Assembly (NCBI GenBank): GCA_013368375.1
Contig: JAACJP010000005.1
Location: 1,178,001 to 1,242,000 of the forward strand
DNA length: 64,000 nt
From: Tricholomella constricta
Taxonomy: Eukaryota > Basidiomycota > Agaricomycetes > Agaricales > Lyophyllaceae
Direction of reading: 5' to 3'
Part shown: positions 33,154-45,008 of the stretch, in pieces
Position numbering within the stretch: the stretch's first letter is position 1
Layout of the letters: every line of letters begins with the position of its first letter
Translations under genes and position numbers: made by a program
Notes under the pieces: model-generated
Told to the model about the DNA's origin: nothing
The model's input: only the letters and a program-made list of their open reading frames with translations
Databases searched by the model: none

Positions 33154-33543
33154 GTGCGATTAGCGAAAGCGTTAGATGCAAGCGCAGAATCAGGCAGAAT
33201 CGTGCTTCAAAGGCCTGGTGGTGATCGGCGCGCCTCAGCCTTCCAAGCATCACACGAGTCAGGGCATTGTGCAAGTTGCTCTCGTTTATCTCTCTGGTGG
33301 GATGGGGAAAGGCGTATTAGTCGTCATTGGCAGGAGATTGACTATAATTCATCGTCAACGAAGTCTTAAAACTTGATGATTGCTCCCATAGCATCGCGTC
33401 GCAACCTGCGACGTCACATTCACAAATGTGAAGGATAGGAAAAAGTACCCTACTCGGAACATCGAGGTCTCCAGCGCAGAACCCCTGATCGTTTGCATGG
33501 CAGAAATGCAATACAAGACGCTGAAGAAACCATTGGCCTCTTA
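33154..33543. other. Intergenic, no gene seen
   Basis: About 390 bp between the Con-6-like gene and the 3' end of ORC3. Only short ORFs. Confidence 0.5.
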
Positions 33544-36339
33544 TCAATCGTGCATATCAAATAACACCCGTTGGACATGATCGGCTTTGCGTCCCGTGTG
33601 CTTGATGAGCCCGAGATAGTCCAGTTCCTGGAGTGCCCGCATGAACCGTGCCTGAACCTCCAGCTTCCATCTCTCTAGATCCTCCTCCTCTTCAGGTTCC
33701 TCCTCTTCTACTGCCTTGGCCTTGGCCTTTCTGGCGCGTTTCGTCGGGGATCGGGGTTTCGGTTTTGCTTTCTCCGCCTCACGTTTCCTCAGGTTCTGGC
33801 GCTGGTTCTCCAGCTCTAACTGGAATGATTCAAACCAGTCGTACAGGTTGATCATCCTACCGCTGTCAAGGTAGCGTCGGAATAGAATGCTGGTGTCAGG
33901 GAGTTCCCATAGCGGGAAGCTAGACCGCTCTTCGTCCTCTTTATCGCTTTGCTCAGCGAAGTCATGTGGATGAAGCAAGCTAGCAACCATGGATGCTCGG
34001 AGAGAAGGATTTATCAACTAGTTGTTGTTCAGTAACTGTGCTTAAGAAAATGAAGTAGAATCACGTACATCAGTTGGGAATGGCGATTGACCGGTGTACC
34101 ATATGTCCCAAAGGGTGGCATCTTCAAGCGGCGTGAGGAGGTCACTAAGGCGAGGATCAGCACGACGAGAGGAAAAATTAAAGTCTCCTCACTTCACATA
34201 GTCGACCAGCCACTCGCCGAAACTAGCTGCCACTTGAGAGCCGATTCCTGATACATCCTCGTCCGCCGTTTGCGATGGCAGGGCATTTATGGAGAATACT
34301 AGTTTCGTCCGCGCTTCTTCTTCGCCGGAACGGACCATCGAGGGCATAGAATTGAAATATGTATGCAAAAGTTCCAACAGCGCTCCCAACTGCGTCACCC
34401 TGAGTTTCCTGGATATATCTCCACGTCAGCAAGAACAAAAACCATCGCGAGGAAGTATTCACCTGACCATGGTTCCCAAGAATTTCACGTCTGAACCTGA
34501 TTTGCCTCGCAGGACATCGTTCATCACGTCCAGGATGCTCACTCCGCCAGGATGGAGGCCCCAGTCTAGACCTTTATATCCCTGCTTCGTCATGAAGTCT
34601 TGCACAAGTTTGACTATTCCGAAACCGATTCGGAGGCGCCTTACTCGGGAATAGAAGGAAGTCCTTGCATTATCGATGGAAGTGATAAGCGATGAGAGAG
34701 TTTGTTTAGACCAATCTGAGGCAATCGTCGCGGCGGCAGTTTCAGCAGAAGGCTGTAATCGAGTCAGCAGAGCGTCGGTAAATGCGTATGAAGAATGCTG
34801 CGCAAGCGTGTCAAAAGATGGCGTGGATTTCGTAAGGAGGGTGAGCGGTTCAGTTGAGAAGTGCTTTAAATGAGCAAGCTGTAAATCTATCGATAAGGTA
34901 AATTTGACAGTGAAAGATTATTGGAACGTACATGGAGAATGCTGAGAGTTGCGTCTAAAGAGGAGTTTTGACGGCCATAGTAATCTGCAAGGACCGTCAG
35001 GACCGATGAACCAATCATGATATCTGGTTCAAATTCTACATCGAAGAATGTCTGGAAGGCTATGAGCGTGTGGTCCGCACGAGAGACTGAACTCGTTACC
35101 TTCGTCAGGACTTCTTCCAGCACTTGTGTTCCGTAAGGCACTGTGTAGTTGCGGACGCAAAGTAAAGCCAGGGTAGAGCGAGGGTAGGTGGTATAGAGGT
35201 ATGATGGAGATGCAGGAGACGAAAGCGCAATGATGAAAATGAGCGGAAGCCGTGGAATATAGAGACTGAAACAGATGGGTTAGATGACTCGAGTAATGGC
35301 ATGTAGCGACCGTCCAGACCTAGAGATGTTGAAGACATCCTGCATGACTGTTGGGTCAAGTTGCTCGAAATCGTGGAAGAGAACGACTAGCTTCGGTTGA
35401 CCCTCTTCTTGTAGATCTGTCAGAGGTTCGGTGACTTTTTTAAGGGGCGATAAATTACGCACTGTAGGTATCTCGAAGTGCAGTATACCAAGCTAAAAGC
35501 GTCTCCATATCATAATTGGCTAACGAAGTCGCGGGTCTTCCCTTCACTATAGACAATTATGAAGACAGATCGAAGGAAAGAGATCTGACGCACCTTTTTC
35601 TAGAATGTGCGATCTATCTACGAAACCACTGATAATGTTTTTCATAGTAGATGTTAGGTTTACACAGTCACTAGGGTAAAGGTGCACTGTCAACGCCGTT
35701 GCATCAAACAGATCACAATTGTCGAGGTCAAACGAATCGATATGGGCCGTGATTTGATTTAGAAAGGTCGATCCAGATGTGGGATCTGGAAATATTGTTC
35801 ATAGAGTGTGTACGAGCCTCGAAGAAAAACACGTACTAGTTACAGTGACAACTGGGAGTTCGGGGTATGGTAGGCCAGGAAGTACGTTATCATATGATGC
35901 ATAGACTTGCTGAACAACGTCAGCAGCAACAGGTGCGTGTAGAGCTTGAATTATTGACTAGGGCAACTTGTTCAAGTTCAGGTAATGACGATCAAGAAAG
36001 TGGCACGCACTTTTATCCGATCCAAACATTTCCTCCAAGCCTCCGTGTACGCGTCAAAGCGGACTTCTTCGCCATCTGGTAGATCACGTTCGTGATATAT
36101 AGACCGAGGCAGTGGTGTGTTGAAGACTTCTTCGTCCCCATCGTCATTCCCTGGAGCTCGTCAGCGCGGTGTTCACCGAGTTCGTAAACGCACGAAACCT
36201 GCGAAAGGAATGTAGAAGGCTGTCTGGGCTTTTGAGTATATAAGTATACAGCACTGATTGGTGTACATACTTGATTTGGGTCATTCAAATTCAGCACTGC
36301 GTTCATGTCCACCGGCCAATTTCCAGAGATGATGGACAA
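33544..36339 (-). CDS. ORC3: Origin recognition complex subunit 3
   Basis: Many short exons on the minus strand give a protein of about 700 residues. Diagnostic blocks are an N-terminal YTEAWRKCLDRIKSQ and the AAA+-like text PKLVVLFHDFEQLDPTVMQDVF. A Lys/Arg/Glu-rich insert follows near the C-terminus. The last winged-helix segment is ALQELDYLGLIKHTGRKADHVQ, which is highly typical of ORC3. No functional Walker A is expected in ORC3 and none was seen. The protein is part of the ORC ring that loads MCM2-7. The N-terminal junction is awkward: reaching the conserved frame (NDDGDEEVFNTPLPRS) from exon 1 requires either a ~26 nt intron near 36150-36175 or a one-base frame change. Exon 1 (MSIISGNWPVDMNAVL) is therefore less certain. 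Confidence 0.85.
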
Positions 36340-36968
36340 ACCGTCTAGAATTGGCCCACCCTAAAGCGACGCGATTTAGACGCGATGGTCACATGAGCGG
36401 CTCCATCAATTCGGCACGCCTGGCGCAGATTCAGCGGACATTTTGAGAGTTTTCATAAAACAGATCGACTGTCCATGTCATCCGTTATAAGATCCGCTAC
36501 CGGAGACTAGAGATTTGCGGCGAAAATCAGGCCAGGTCCTCAACTAAAAATAGGGGATTTAAGGTGAGCTTTCCAGAATCTTCGGCGCATCAAAGGGGTT
36601 TGGCGCTGCCGGCATCTGGTAACCATTTCAAGTTTCGGATTTTCTACGACGATGGCCGGTTGACGGGTCGACGTCTGCACACCAACAACGGCGCGCTGTG
36701 GCAAGGTGACATTTCCACCGGCCATCCGGTATATATTCGTGAATTGCCCACTTTTCCGCCCATGCATCGAAGTCAATCTACCCTTTACATCCTATAAATA
36801 GGATCTCCATATGTCCACGCAGATCACACATGACGCTTGTCGCCGTTCTCACCAAATATTCCCAGTAGGCTCAAAAGCCAGACACTGTTGCTCAACTTCC
36901 CCTTCCGTTGTGTACATCAGTAACACTGGAAAGAACCTAATTATGCGCTATGGCTCCTGACCGACTCT
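36340..36968. other. Intergenic, no gene seen
   Basis: About 630 bp. A TATA-like cctataaatagg sits near 36789, facing the plus strand, but no plus-strand gene follows it. It may be fortuitous. Confidence 0.4.
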
Positions 36969-37725
36969 CTAATATACCCCCGGGACTAGCAAGTATGGAA
37001 CTTTTTTTGCCCACCGATCCCAGTCGCCCCCGAAACGTTTTCGCAACTCAGCATCCTCAGTCCTCATTCTGCCAGCCAGGACCACCAGTGGCAAGAACAA
37101 CATGGTGACCACCATGCCAAGTAGAATGCGAGCAGCTTGGTATTCCAGGACTTTCGATTCCCTCAACCACGATCCACGGGAACCGTGGTAGCAGACCGTT
37201 CCAATGATGGTCATTATGGCACTGGTGTATCCGGGATGTCGGACAAACCCATATGGTCCATCTGTGATGAGTTTGTGGCCTTCACGAATTGATAGATCAA
37301 ACGTGAATTGCCTGCCCATCCTGCGGTAACATTCCAACCGTACTGCGCCGCCAAATGCTGATAAGCAGGCACCAAACACTGAGATCACGGTAATCTGAAT
37401 GTTCATGGCATTTTCCTTGTCAATGAGGAGCACGCTGAGGATAAACTGCGAGGCGGGAAAGGATGGCGCCATTGATGCAAGTATGGCTGCAATTTCCGGT
37501 AACGCGAATGTCCAGAAGATGGCCTGGGTTGAAACTCGTCAGCATGTGAGACGATGATGCGGAGGACTCCAGTACCTTGCCTAATGGTACGAAGCGGCTG
37601 GCTTTGATTGCACTTTTGATTTCGTCGATGCGTTCGCCTTCCCGGATGGGTGGCGCTGGTGATGTGTAGGCAATCTGCGTACCAGTGAGGGTCGCAATAA
37701 TGAACGGAATCTTTGTGATAGCCAT
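36969..37725 (-). CDS. Isoprenylcysteine carboxyl methyltransferase-like membrane protein
   Basis: Two exons, with the intron near 37526-37574, give about 235 residues. The N-terminus MAITKIPFIIATLTGTQIAY is hydrophobic. Further membrane spans follow (ITVISVFGACLSAFGGAV, LLGMVVTMLFLPLVVLAG). The C-terminal half carries the ICMT/PEMT signature: GPYGFVRHPGYTSAIM, then RTEDAELRKRFGGDWDRWAKKVPYLLVPG, which bind S-adenosylmethionine. True ICMT methylates prenylated CaaX proteins in the ER. Many basidiomycete paralogues have this shape but unknown substrates, so I call only the family. The gene looks intact. Confidence 0.85.
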
Positions 37726-38714
37726 GGCCAGAATTGCGTGGGGGTTGTGGGGAGCTCCAGGTGCACACTGGCATATAGCCTTTTTAAATTGACAATCTCG
37801 TTATGTTTACAAGTTCCCATGTCAATCGAAAACGAGGATCATCGAACACGATTGTCAGACGAATGTCAATAAATCCTCAATAATCAAGCTCTGATGTCCT
37901 CGAGCGAGTCACACCGAGTTTAAAATATACTTGTGATAAGGTTCAGAGTAGCGCTGAAGACTCCAAGTTGGACTTGAATGAGGACAGAGGAAGATGGGCA
38001 GGAAGATCGTGAACAGTGAGTTACACGCACAGAGGTCATCACATCAAGCTACAATTTACGCACCCTTGAATTCGTGAAATAGGCCAACATATCAGCCGTT
38101 GCCAATTCGATATTGTTGAGTAATCCCAGCGCGAAAGTACCTTCGGGATGTGGTTACCCTCCGCGAAGACCGCCTCGTGACCAAGATAATGCACAAGCTA
38201 TTACATCTGGCTCGCGTATCGTGCTGAAACCTTATGTGGGTTATCCCAGTGCAGGGCCTGGACGTTCCCTGTTGTGTGCGACAGGCCCTTGGTTTTCAGG
38301 CCATTTCAGGTATGGAGTCTCCCAGAGGCAGTTGTAGATACTCCTTGAACCTGACAGGCCTAAGATATCCACATCTGGCGCGGCAGTCGGAACAAGTCTG
38401 CAATGATGATGGAGTCTGGACGCCACAAGGGCATTAGCTGCGCCATGGGGAACCAAATTGAAGTATAACGCCAGCGACTCCAACGTCAGCCTTCACCGCT
38501 GTGGTTAATCTTTGGATTATATCCGGAGTATCCAGTCCCGAGCTCGAGTGGACATATGCTGGCATAATGACGTCCTTGAATGTGACATGGTCGTTGTATA
38601 TGAAAAACATCTATGTTGCGGTTAAATTTTCGTCTAAAGATCTGGTATAGAGCCTCGTTAGAATCCTTCCAAGATATTAAGAGAAGATATAGCCCCCAAA
38701 TGCGCACGCATCCT
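37726..38714. other. Intergenic, no supported gene
   Basis: About 1 kb. Overlapping ORFs of 60 to 80 codons on both strands near 38110-38480 have no domain. No tRNA-like or repeat structure was seen. Confidence 0.45.
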
Positions 38715-39857
38715 CTACCTGAACGCGGCCTCCCCATAATGGCACTCCTCAATCTTCCCCCTCACCTCATCCATCATACGATCATACGCATCACGCCACC
38801 AGCCCACCTCCTCCCTGAACAAGCCGCCCTCGACCTCCGCGGCCTGGTCCAGCACAAGCCTCTGCTGCTCCTCATCCAGCATCCTCGCGCTGTGCCCCGC
38901 AGCCCGCTCGTTCACAAACGGCTTCGTCAGGGTATAATGCACGATGCGAATCTCTTCCCTCTCCCGCATGCCCTGCCACATCTTCGGGCTGCGCTTCTTG
39001 ATCGCGAGATTCGCGTTGTACGCGTAAGGGAGCCTGAGCGTCGTGGGCCCAAAGAAGAGGTTGAGGAAGGACTGCTCGGCCTGCTTCAGCGGGTACACCG
39101 CCACCTCCAGCTTAGCCTTCATCGTCTCGAGCACAGCCGGGTCGGGGCGGAACACCATGACGCCCGCGTTGAAGTCGACGGTGAAGCCGCGGCGGGAGTC
39201 GTCGTACACATCGGGGACGGCGGCAAAGGCAAAGGGCAGGTCGAACAGCTCGCCAAAGTTGTGGAGGACGAGGGTGTCGGCGTCGAGGTACACGGCGGTG
39301 TCGACGTCGGGCAGCCCCCAGATGTTGAGCTTGGTGTACTGGTCGAAGAAGCGGTGGTAGATGCCTTTGCCGTGGTGCGGTGGGGGGATGAAGGGGACGG
39401 CGACGGGTTCCCAGCCCACGGTCCGGGCGACACAGAGGGCGGATTCGGAGATGCGGCCGTCGAGGTAGGGGAGGAGGAGGCGGCCTGTGACGTTTGCGGC
39501 GCGGGCGGAGTGGCCGAGAACGGCGACGGCGATGGCATAAGAGTCGCTGTAGAGGGTAGAGACGATGGCGCGTTTTGAGGATGCGGCTGGAAGACGGCCG
39601 GAGACGAGCGGCGGAGCGTTCCTTACTCAAAGGTCACTGTGACAGTCGACAGGGAGGAGCAGGGCAACTTACAGGTTCTGGTAATGAGTGAGAGGGCTAT
39701 AACGTGGTGGCCGAAAAAAAATTAGGCGGACACCACCGACGACGACGAGACATGCTGCCAATGCCGCCAGCGCAACAGGCAGCCATCGCGAACTACGGCG
39801 TCGGGTGTGGTTGGTGGGCAGCGGGGCGTACACATGTGTGCGCCAGAACGAGGACAT
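38715..39857 (-). CDS. Glycosyltransferase family 8 (glycogenin-like) type II membrane protein
   Basis: Two exons. Exon 1 is 39857 to about 39672, and exon 2 starts at about 39622 and runs to 38715. The protein has a short basic cytosolic tail and then one membrane anchor (residues ~27-48, LPVALAALAACLVVVGGV). The luminal GT8 domain follows. It shows KRAIVSTLYSDSYA at the start of the fold, the metal-binding DxD as VYLDADTLVL, FNAGVMVF, and a C-terminal HYTLTKPF motif. GT8 enzymes are retaining transferases using UDP-glucose, UDP-galactose or related donors. A Golgi anchor argues for protein or lipid glycosylation rather than glycogen priming. Only about 86 bp separate its start from the stop of UPF3. 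Confidence 0.88.
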
Positions 39858-39943
39858 GGAAGTCGTATCTAACTTCGCGCAATGCGCAGTACGACATGGC
39901 TATGCTACATCTGAATACGACTACAATCAAACCGAACCGGGTA

Positions 39944-41598
39944 TCATCCCCCACGCACAGGCGCGCTCTGTCCCCGATCAACAACCCCGCCTCCTCGCCC
40001 TCGCCCTCTGCTTCTCCTTCCCCCTCTCCCTCCACCACCACCCTGACTCGGCGGTCCACCTTCTTCAGCAACAACAGCCGGTATAGTCGGCGGCGAGAGC
40101 GGCGCCTGCAGAATCCCCGGTACTTTCCCCGGCGCGTTTCCAGACGACGGCGGCTCCTTGTGATTTCTCGCACGCCGGGGGGACGGCGGCGGGGGTGGCG
40201 CAGGCTTCACACCTGCAGCACCTGCCTCTCCTTCCTTCTCCCGTTCCCGCTCCCTTCGTGATCTTCCCCCAGCTCCAGCACCAGCGCTTACCCCAGCCCC
40301 ACTCAACGCCGCCTCAAAATGACGCGACGCAAGCCCAATCACCGGCCGCGTTCTGCGTGCCGGTGCCGGGGTAGGTACCGGTATGTTAGCAGCACTACCA
40401 CTGCCAGAAGCTACAGCTGGCGCTAGCGGCAGCTTTTGCAGCTGTTTGGGGGCTGCCTGCTGCGTGACCTTTGGCGCTCGCGGCGGTTTCGGCGCCTTTG
40501 GGGCACTGGACGGGCCAGGTGCAGGTACAGGGTTCTTTGCCATTGCAGTTGGCTGTTTCTGCGGCATCGGTGGTGGTACTGGTGGTCCGGGCCCGGGAAC
40601 TTGTTTCTTTCCAGGTGCCTTCTTGCTAGCGCCCGGTAGGTGAGCGTCCGCGGGTTTCTGTGTCGCGACGGGGGCGCCTTTCTTCTTGGTGTCAACACCG
40701 CCGCCGCCCTCCTTACGTGGTGTAGCGAGGACGCTTGGGTCCTTGTAGTGCGCGTGATTACGGAGGATGGCTTCCTTGTCCTTGTGGGCAGTCTTTTCGG
40801 CCTTCAGCGCTTCCAGGAGAGGTGTGGTTTTCGGCGGGGGCGGAGGTTGGCTTGCAGCGACTGTGTGAATGTGTGAGGATAGAACAGGAATCTGATAGCT
40901 GTTGACGCACTTAGACTTTCGATGGAGACAGGTTCGGGGTTGGCGGACGCTTTGAGAGACTCGACGAAGGAGATGTAGTCCTCGTCTGTGTTAAGGTCAG
41001 CAAAATCGAGTTGGTTGTATGCATGTACAAACGACGCACCCTTCTCGATGGTATTATTCCGCGCATCCACCTTCTTCTTCTCCGATGGGATCTTGGGATA
41101 CGGCGCGAATTCAACTACGGCCTGGTATTCGTTCCCTATCGCAGCCCAACGAGTGATTGGTTTACCAGCTAGTAGATTCCATCATCCACATGCACACATA
41201 CCTGCCTTGTCCCGAAACAAATGCCCATCATACTCCCGACTAAACAGCGCCAGCTGCTCCTCATTCCGAAAGGCAATATACGCGCGCGACGGCACGTTCT
41301 CCTTGTTCAATCTAACGCCCACACAAAATCAGTTCCACCGCTCCCGCCCCTACCCCCAGGTGTGTACGCACCGTTTCCGGAGCTTCCCGGGATAGAACGT
41401 CTTCCACGACACCGAGTCCTCCGAGACCCATGTGTCCACGCTGCCCCAGAAGATCTCCTCGGGCAGGTTGGGCGGGAGGCGCCGCACGACCGTTTTCAGC
41501 CGCTCTGTGCCCAAGGGCGGCTTGTCCTTGTCCTTGTCTTTGCGATCTTTCTTGGGTTTGGCGGGCGCGGGCTTTGGAGGCGGAATTGAGGTAGGCAT
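39944..41598 (-). CDS. UPF3: Nonsense-mediated mRNA decay protein UPF3
   Basis: Five exons on the minus strand. The start chosen is MPTSIPPP at 41598; the frame is open further upstream to 41763 but with low-complexity text. The Smg-4/UPF3 domain (RRM-like) is clear: ERLKTVVRRLPPNLPEE, SWKTFYPGKLRKRLNKE, SRAYIAFRNEEQLALFSREYDGHLF, and VVEFAPYPKIPSEKKK. Residues after ~160 are a long Pro/Ala/Lys tail with EALKAEKTAHKDKEA, RGG-type and Gly-rich repeats near the C-terminus. UPF3 bridges UPF2 and the exon-junction complex. Introns lie near 41312-41372, 41152-41204, 40985-41041 and 40862-40914. Confidence 0.9.
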
Positions 41599-42302
41599 CG
41601 CGGAATGTGATGATGATGGGACGGGACTCGCTCGCGCCTCGGAGTTAGTGCACCGGATATTACAGGCGGAGTTTGAACCGCCTGCCTTATAACCTGGCAG
41701 CTGATCTTTTTTCTTTGGTAGTCTTCCTCTCGCGTCGTGCTCGTTTTCCAGGATCCAAACCACCTAACATGTGAGCGTCCCCTTCTTTTTTTCTAGACCC
41801 CGGCTTCCTTCCTCCCCATGTCGCGTGATGAACAAAAAGTCACATCATTAATCTCAACAGTCTTAGGGAGCGATCCCTCTGCTGACCCAACTTCTGCAAT
41901 TCTGATGTTTTCCTATTCTTTTTATAAGTGTTTCGGTGCTGCGATAAAGATTGCTGACCCTGTTTTTTCAGTTTTTCTAGTACCACACTCTTGCATTATT
42001 GTCACGGTCGAGCCGTCCTTATCCACTCGGTTGACCCACTACATCTATATAGAGCACCTTCCTTCCTTAGTTCTTACACGCTGCAGAGAGAAATGAAAAT
42101 CCAACTTTGCCGTTCGTTTTCCGTTCGTTCCAAGCTGGAACTCGTTGAGCAGAAATGTTAGAAAATGTTAATTTGAATTCTTCATTGTTTTCGTAATTCA
42201 TTACGTAAGTAATCTAAACCAAATAGCAAACGCCCGTCACGTCTCTACCCCCTCTTGAGTCTTGACTTCAAAGCTCTTGAAGCTATACGCTACACCCCAA
42301 TC
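41599..42302. other. Divergent promoter region of UPF3 and SYF2
   Basis: About 700 bp between two divergently transcribed RNA-processing genes. A/T-rich in its middle. No ORF is supported. Confidence 0.5.
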
Positions 42303-43757
42303 ATGCCGCCTACACGATCTTCTAAACGTAACAAGAAAGCCACTGCCAAACCGGCACCCGCACCCGAGCCTGAGCCTGAGCCCCCAGCGCAGACATCCGA
42401 GGCGCAAGCAGACGGATACGTAGAAGGAGAAGAAGCACGGGCCGCTTCGACGAGTGCGGTGGCCATGGTTGAGGATGTAGCAGAGGCTGCGACGGCGTTT
42501 ACGGAGAAGATGGACGGGATAGAGGAGGGCGAGAAAGTGGAGGCTGAGGGCCAGGAAGAGGGTAGTGGACAGGAACAGGAGCAAGAGGAGAATGCCACTG
42601 TGGAAATGGAGGAGGAGGGAGGGGAAGAGAGCAAGGTTGCGCCCCGGCTGACGATGGAGGAGCGCAAGGCCAAAATGGAGCAGCTCCGCAAAAAGATTGT
42701 GCGTACTCATGTCTGTACCCCTTCGTACTCTACCCACTCACCCTTCCTTTTTTTCCCTTTTCTATTTTACTCGTGGTGGTTTCTCGTTATTTAGATAGCG
42801 TCCTCTCGAGCGAACCGTGCCTCCCTGATCGAAGAAAGCGCAAAGGCAAAGATCACAGCGCGCGACGCGGCGCGGCTGGAGCGGCAACGCAAACTGGCGG
42901 AGACGCTGCGGTCCAAGGCGGAGGCGGAGGAGAACGGGGAGGACGTCGACCGCGCCAAGAACTGGGAGTGGACCATCGAGGAGAACGATAACTGGGAGAA
43001 GAAGCTCGCGCGCAAGGCTCGGAGGGCTGACTTTGAGTTTCACGGTATGTCTCCGCGGTTTCGAGTCCTCGTCTCCTCCGCTCGTATCGTCCTGTCACTG
43101 ATCCTGTTGGCGTCTAGACGATGCGCATGCTGCTAGGCGCCGGTATAAGAAGGATCTGGACCATATCAAGCCGGACATGGCGGCATACAACAAGCAGAAA
43201 GAGCTTGCCATGGGGCTTGCTCCCGGTACATTAGTTGGCTTCAACCCCACAGCGGGCTCATCACAGGTACGCACGCCCATGCATCCAGTATTATACCCTA
43301 CACCACACGTTGCTGATAATGCAAAATTTGAGCAGCTCGTTCCGACGAGTCAGGAGCAGCAGCTTGCGGCCGCGAACCTCTACCGGGATGCGAACACGCT
43401 TATCTACGGTGACAACAAACCGACAGAGGATGCGATTGATCGGGTGGTCGGGAAGATCAATCAAGAGTGCGTATCTGGTGACTGTCCCATGCATGCATCG
43501 CAGGGGTCCTAACATTATCATCTTTTACAGCATCGACAAGAAGGGCAAGTTCTCGCGGAAGCGCCTCAACGAGGACGAGGGCGATATCACATATATCAAC
43601 GAGCACAATCGCGTGTTCAACAAGAAGGTTCGTTTCCGCGCGCCGTGCGTTGGTTCCTCAGCTCAGATTTTTTTTTGCTATACGTCAGATCGCGCGATAC
43701 TACGACAAGTACACAGCCGAAATCCGTGCGAGCTTCGAGCGTGGTACTGCACTCTAG
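42303..43757 (+). CDS. SYF2: Pre-mRNA-splicing factor SYF2
   Basis: Six exons: 42303-42698, 42795-43044, 43118-43266, 43336-43466, 43531-43627 and 43689-43757. Every junction is in frame. The first 130 residues are Pro/Glu-rich and acidic. The conserved SYF2 domain then runs through NWEWTIEENDNWEKKLARKA, YKKDLDHIKPDMAAYNKQKE, NLYRDANTLIYGDNKPTEDA, KKGKFSRKRLNEDEGDITYIN and ends with ARYYDKYTAEIRASFERGTA, the expected C-terminus. SYF2 is part of the Prp19-associated spliceosome complex. The gene looks complete. The long acidic N-terminus is typical of fungal homologues. Confidence 0.94.
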
Positions 43758-44104
43758 ATGTCGTTGTATTTTTATCTATTGTATCGTTCCTTTTCTTCGC
43801 AATTGTATGATTAGCTGATGAGTCATGAATTGGATGGAGGTGGCCCTGGCCTCAGCTGCTCTTCATATCGTCAAGACGTTGCACGATGGCTCGCTCTCAC
43901 AGGTTTGCAAATACACGATTGCGAAGCGAGAAAAGTACTTGATCAACAGAGGAGCGACGAACGCCTCAAATTTGCTTGCAACTGATTCAGCTTCCTGTCC
44001 ATCTGAGGCTGAGCGGAACCCAGATAATCGACACCCAGTACCTCACCCAACGCAGCACATCCTCCTTACCCACTTAGGCGAGCGCAGCGCCCAATAACGT
44101 CATC
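43758..44104. other. Intergenic, 3' flank of SYF2
   Basis: About 350 bp up to the reductase relic. No gene seen. Confidence 0.5.
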
Positions 44105-44800
44105 CTAGGGCTTGCACACCGCATCTTGTCCGTTGCAAATGCCGGCTAAAGCGAGCCCGGGGAAGAAGTCAAGGAGCTTCATTGCAGGCTGCCGGGGGCA
44201 ACCATCATCCTCATCATCAACATTTTCTATACTCATAGATATCGAGGGACTGGGGATAAGGCGGAATTTCAGACGTCCTTCAGTGTTTCTGTTGTTGCGT
44301 CCGCGGCGCGACCGTAGATGGCGTTCAACGTCACACTCTTGAGATTTGATTTGAAACTCAGGTCCTCTCGAGCTGCAACTATGTCGACCAGCAGATCCGA
44401 CGTTGCAGAGCAACATCCAGCAAGTTCAAGACCATAGTTAGAGGTTGATGCTTCTTCCAGCCCTCAAGGAGAATCATGCACGGAGACAACTCCGTACAGC
44501 GGGGGGGGAAGAGTGCGCAGAATGGAGGCAACACCACACATCCCGAAACCATGGGGGGGTTTGTGATGCCCGAACTCGATTGCACTAGCCGGAAAGAAAG
44601 CAGCAGGAGGTTGGTATATCTGTCAAAAGAAACAGAGCCTGAGTTCCAGACAATATTTGTGCAATGGCTTTTGGATATCCGATACTTCCAGAGGATTGCA
44701 AATTTTTAGATGGACAGGTTGCAGGCGCTGGGGTGCGTTCAAAAAGATGCTCCGGCACCTCGTGAATAAGGACAAACCTTTGCAAGCTGGAAGAAATCAC
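44105..44800 (-). pseudogene. Relic of an adenylate-forming reductase gene
   Basis: Three separated pieces on the minus strand match the intact reductase at 27643-31675. Near 44750-44650 the text EVPEHLFERTPAP..CPSKNLQSSGSIGYPKAIAQ aligns with LEHPFQRYPPP..RPSKN..HSSGSMGFPKAIAQ around A3 of the intact protein. Near 44560-44500, VSGCVVLPPFCAL aligns with VLGCMSLPPFHAL. Near 44190-44110, PAMKLLDFFPG aligns with the last exon (PAIKLLDFFRG). Everything between, including the carrier and most of the reductase domain, is missing, and frames are broken. This is a heavily deleted paralogue. Confidence 0.75.
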
Positions 44801-45008
44801 CCGAAGTTTAGGAGACAGTGAAGGGCCTATGATCTCTCGAAGAGCGCTTCGAGCGTGACTTTAGTGGTAAGAGCCGATGTGATGACGAAGCCAGGTCAAC
44901 ATGCAATGAAAACGAAAATGTAAGTATAATAACAAGCTAACAACAGCAATGAAGGAGACGCCCCAGAGGGCACGAGCAGCATGCGGTATGCAGCATCGAC
45001 ATCAAAAA

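Noticed and set aside
38613..39578. A 321-codon plus-strand ORF
   Set aside because: It lies antisense over the GT8 gene and has the biased Val/Gly/His-rich composition of a shadow frame.
39704..40261. A 185-codon plus-strand ORF
   Set aside because: Runs antisense across the 5' end of the GT8 gene and the low-complexity 3' end of UPF3.
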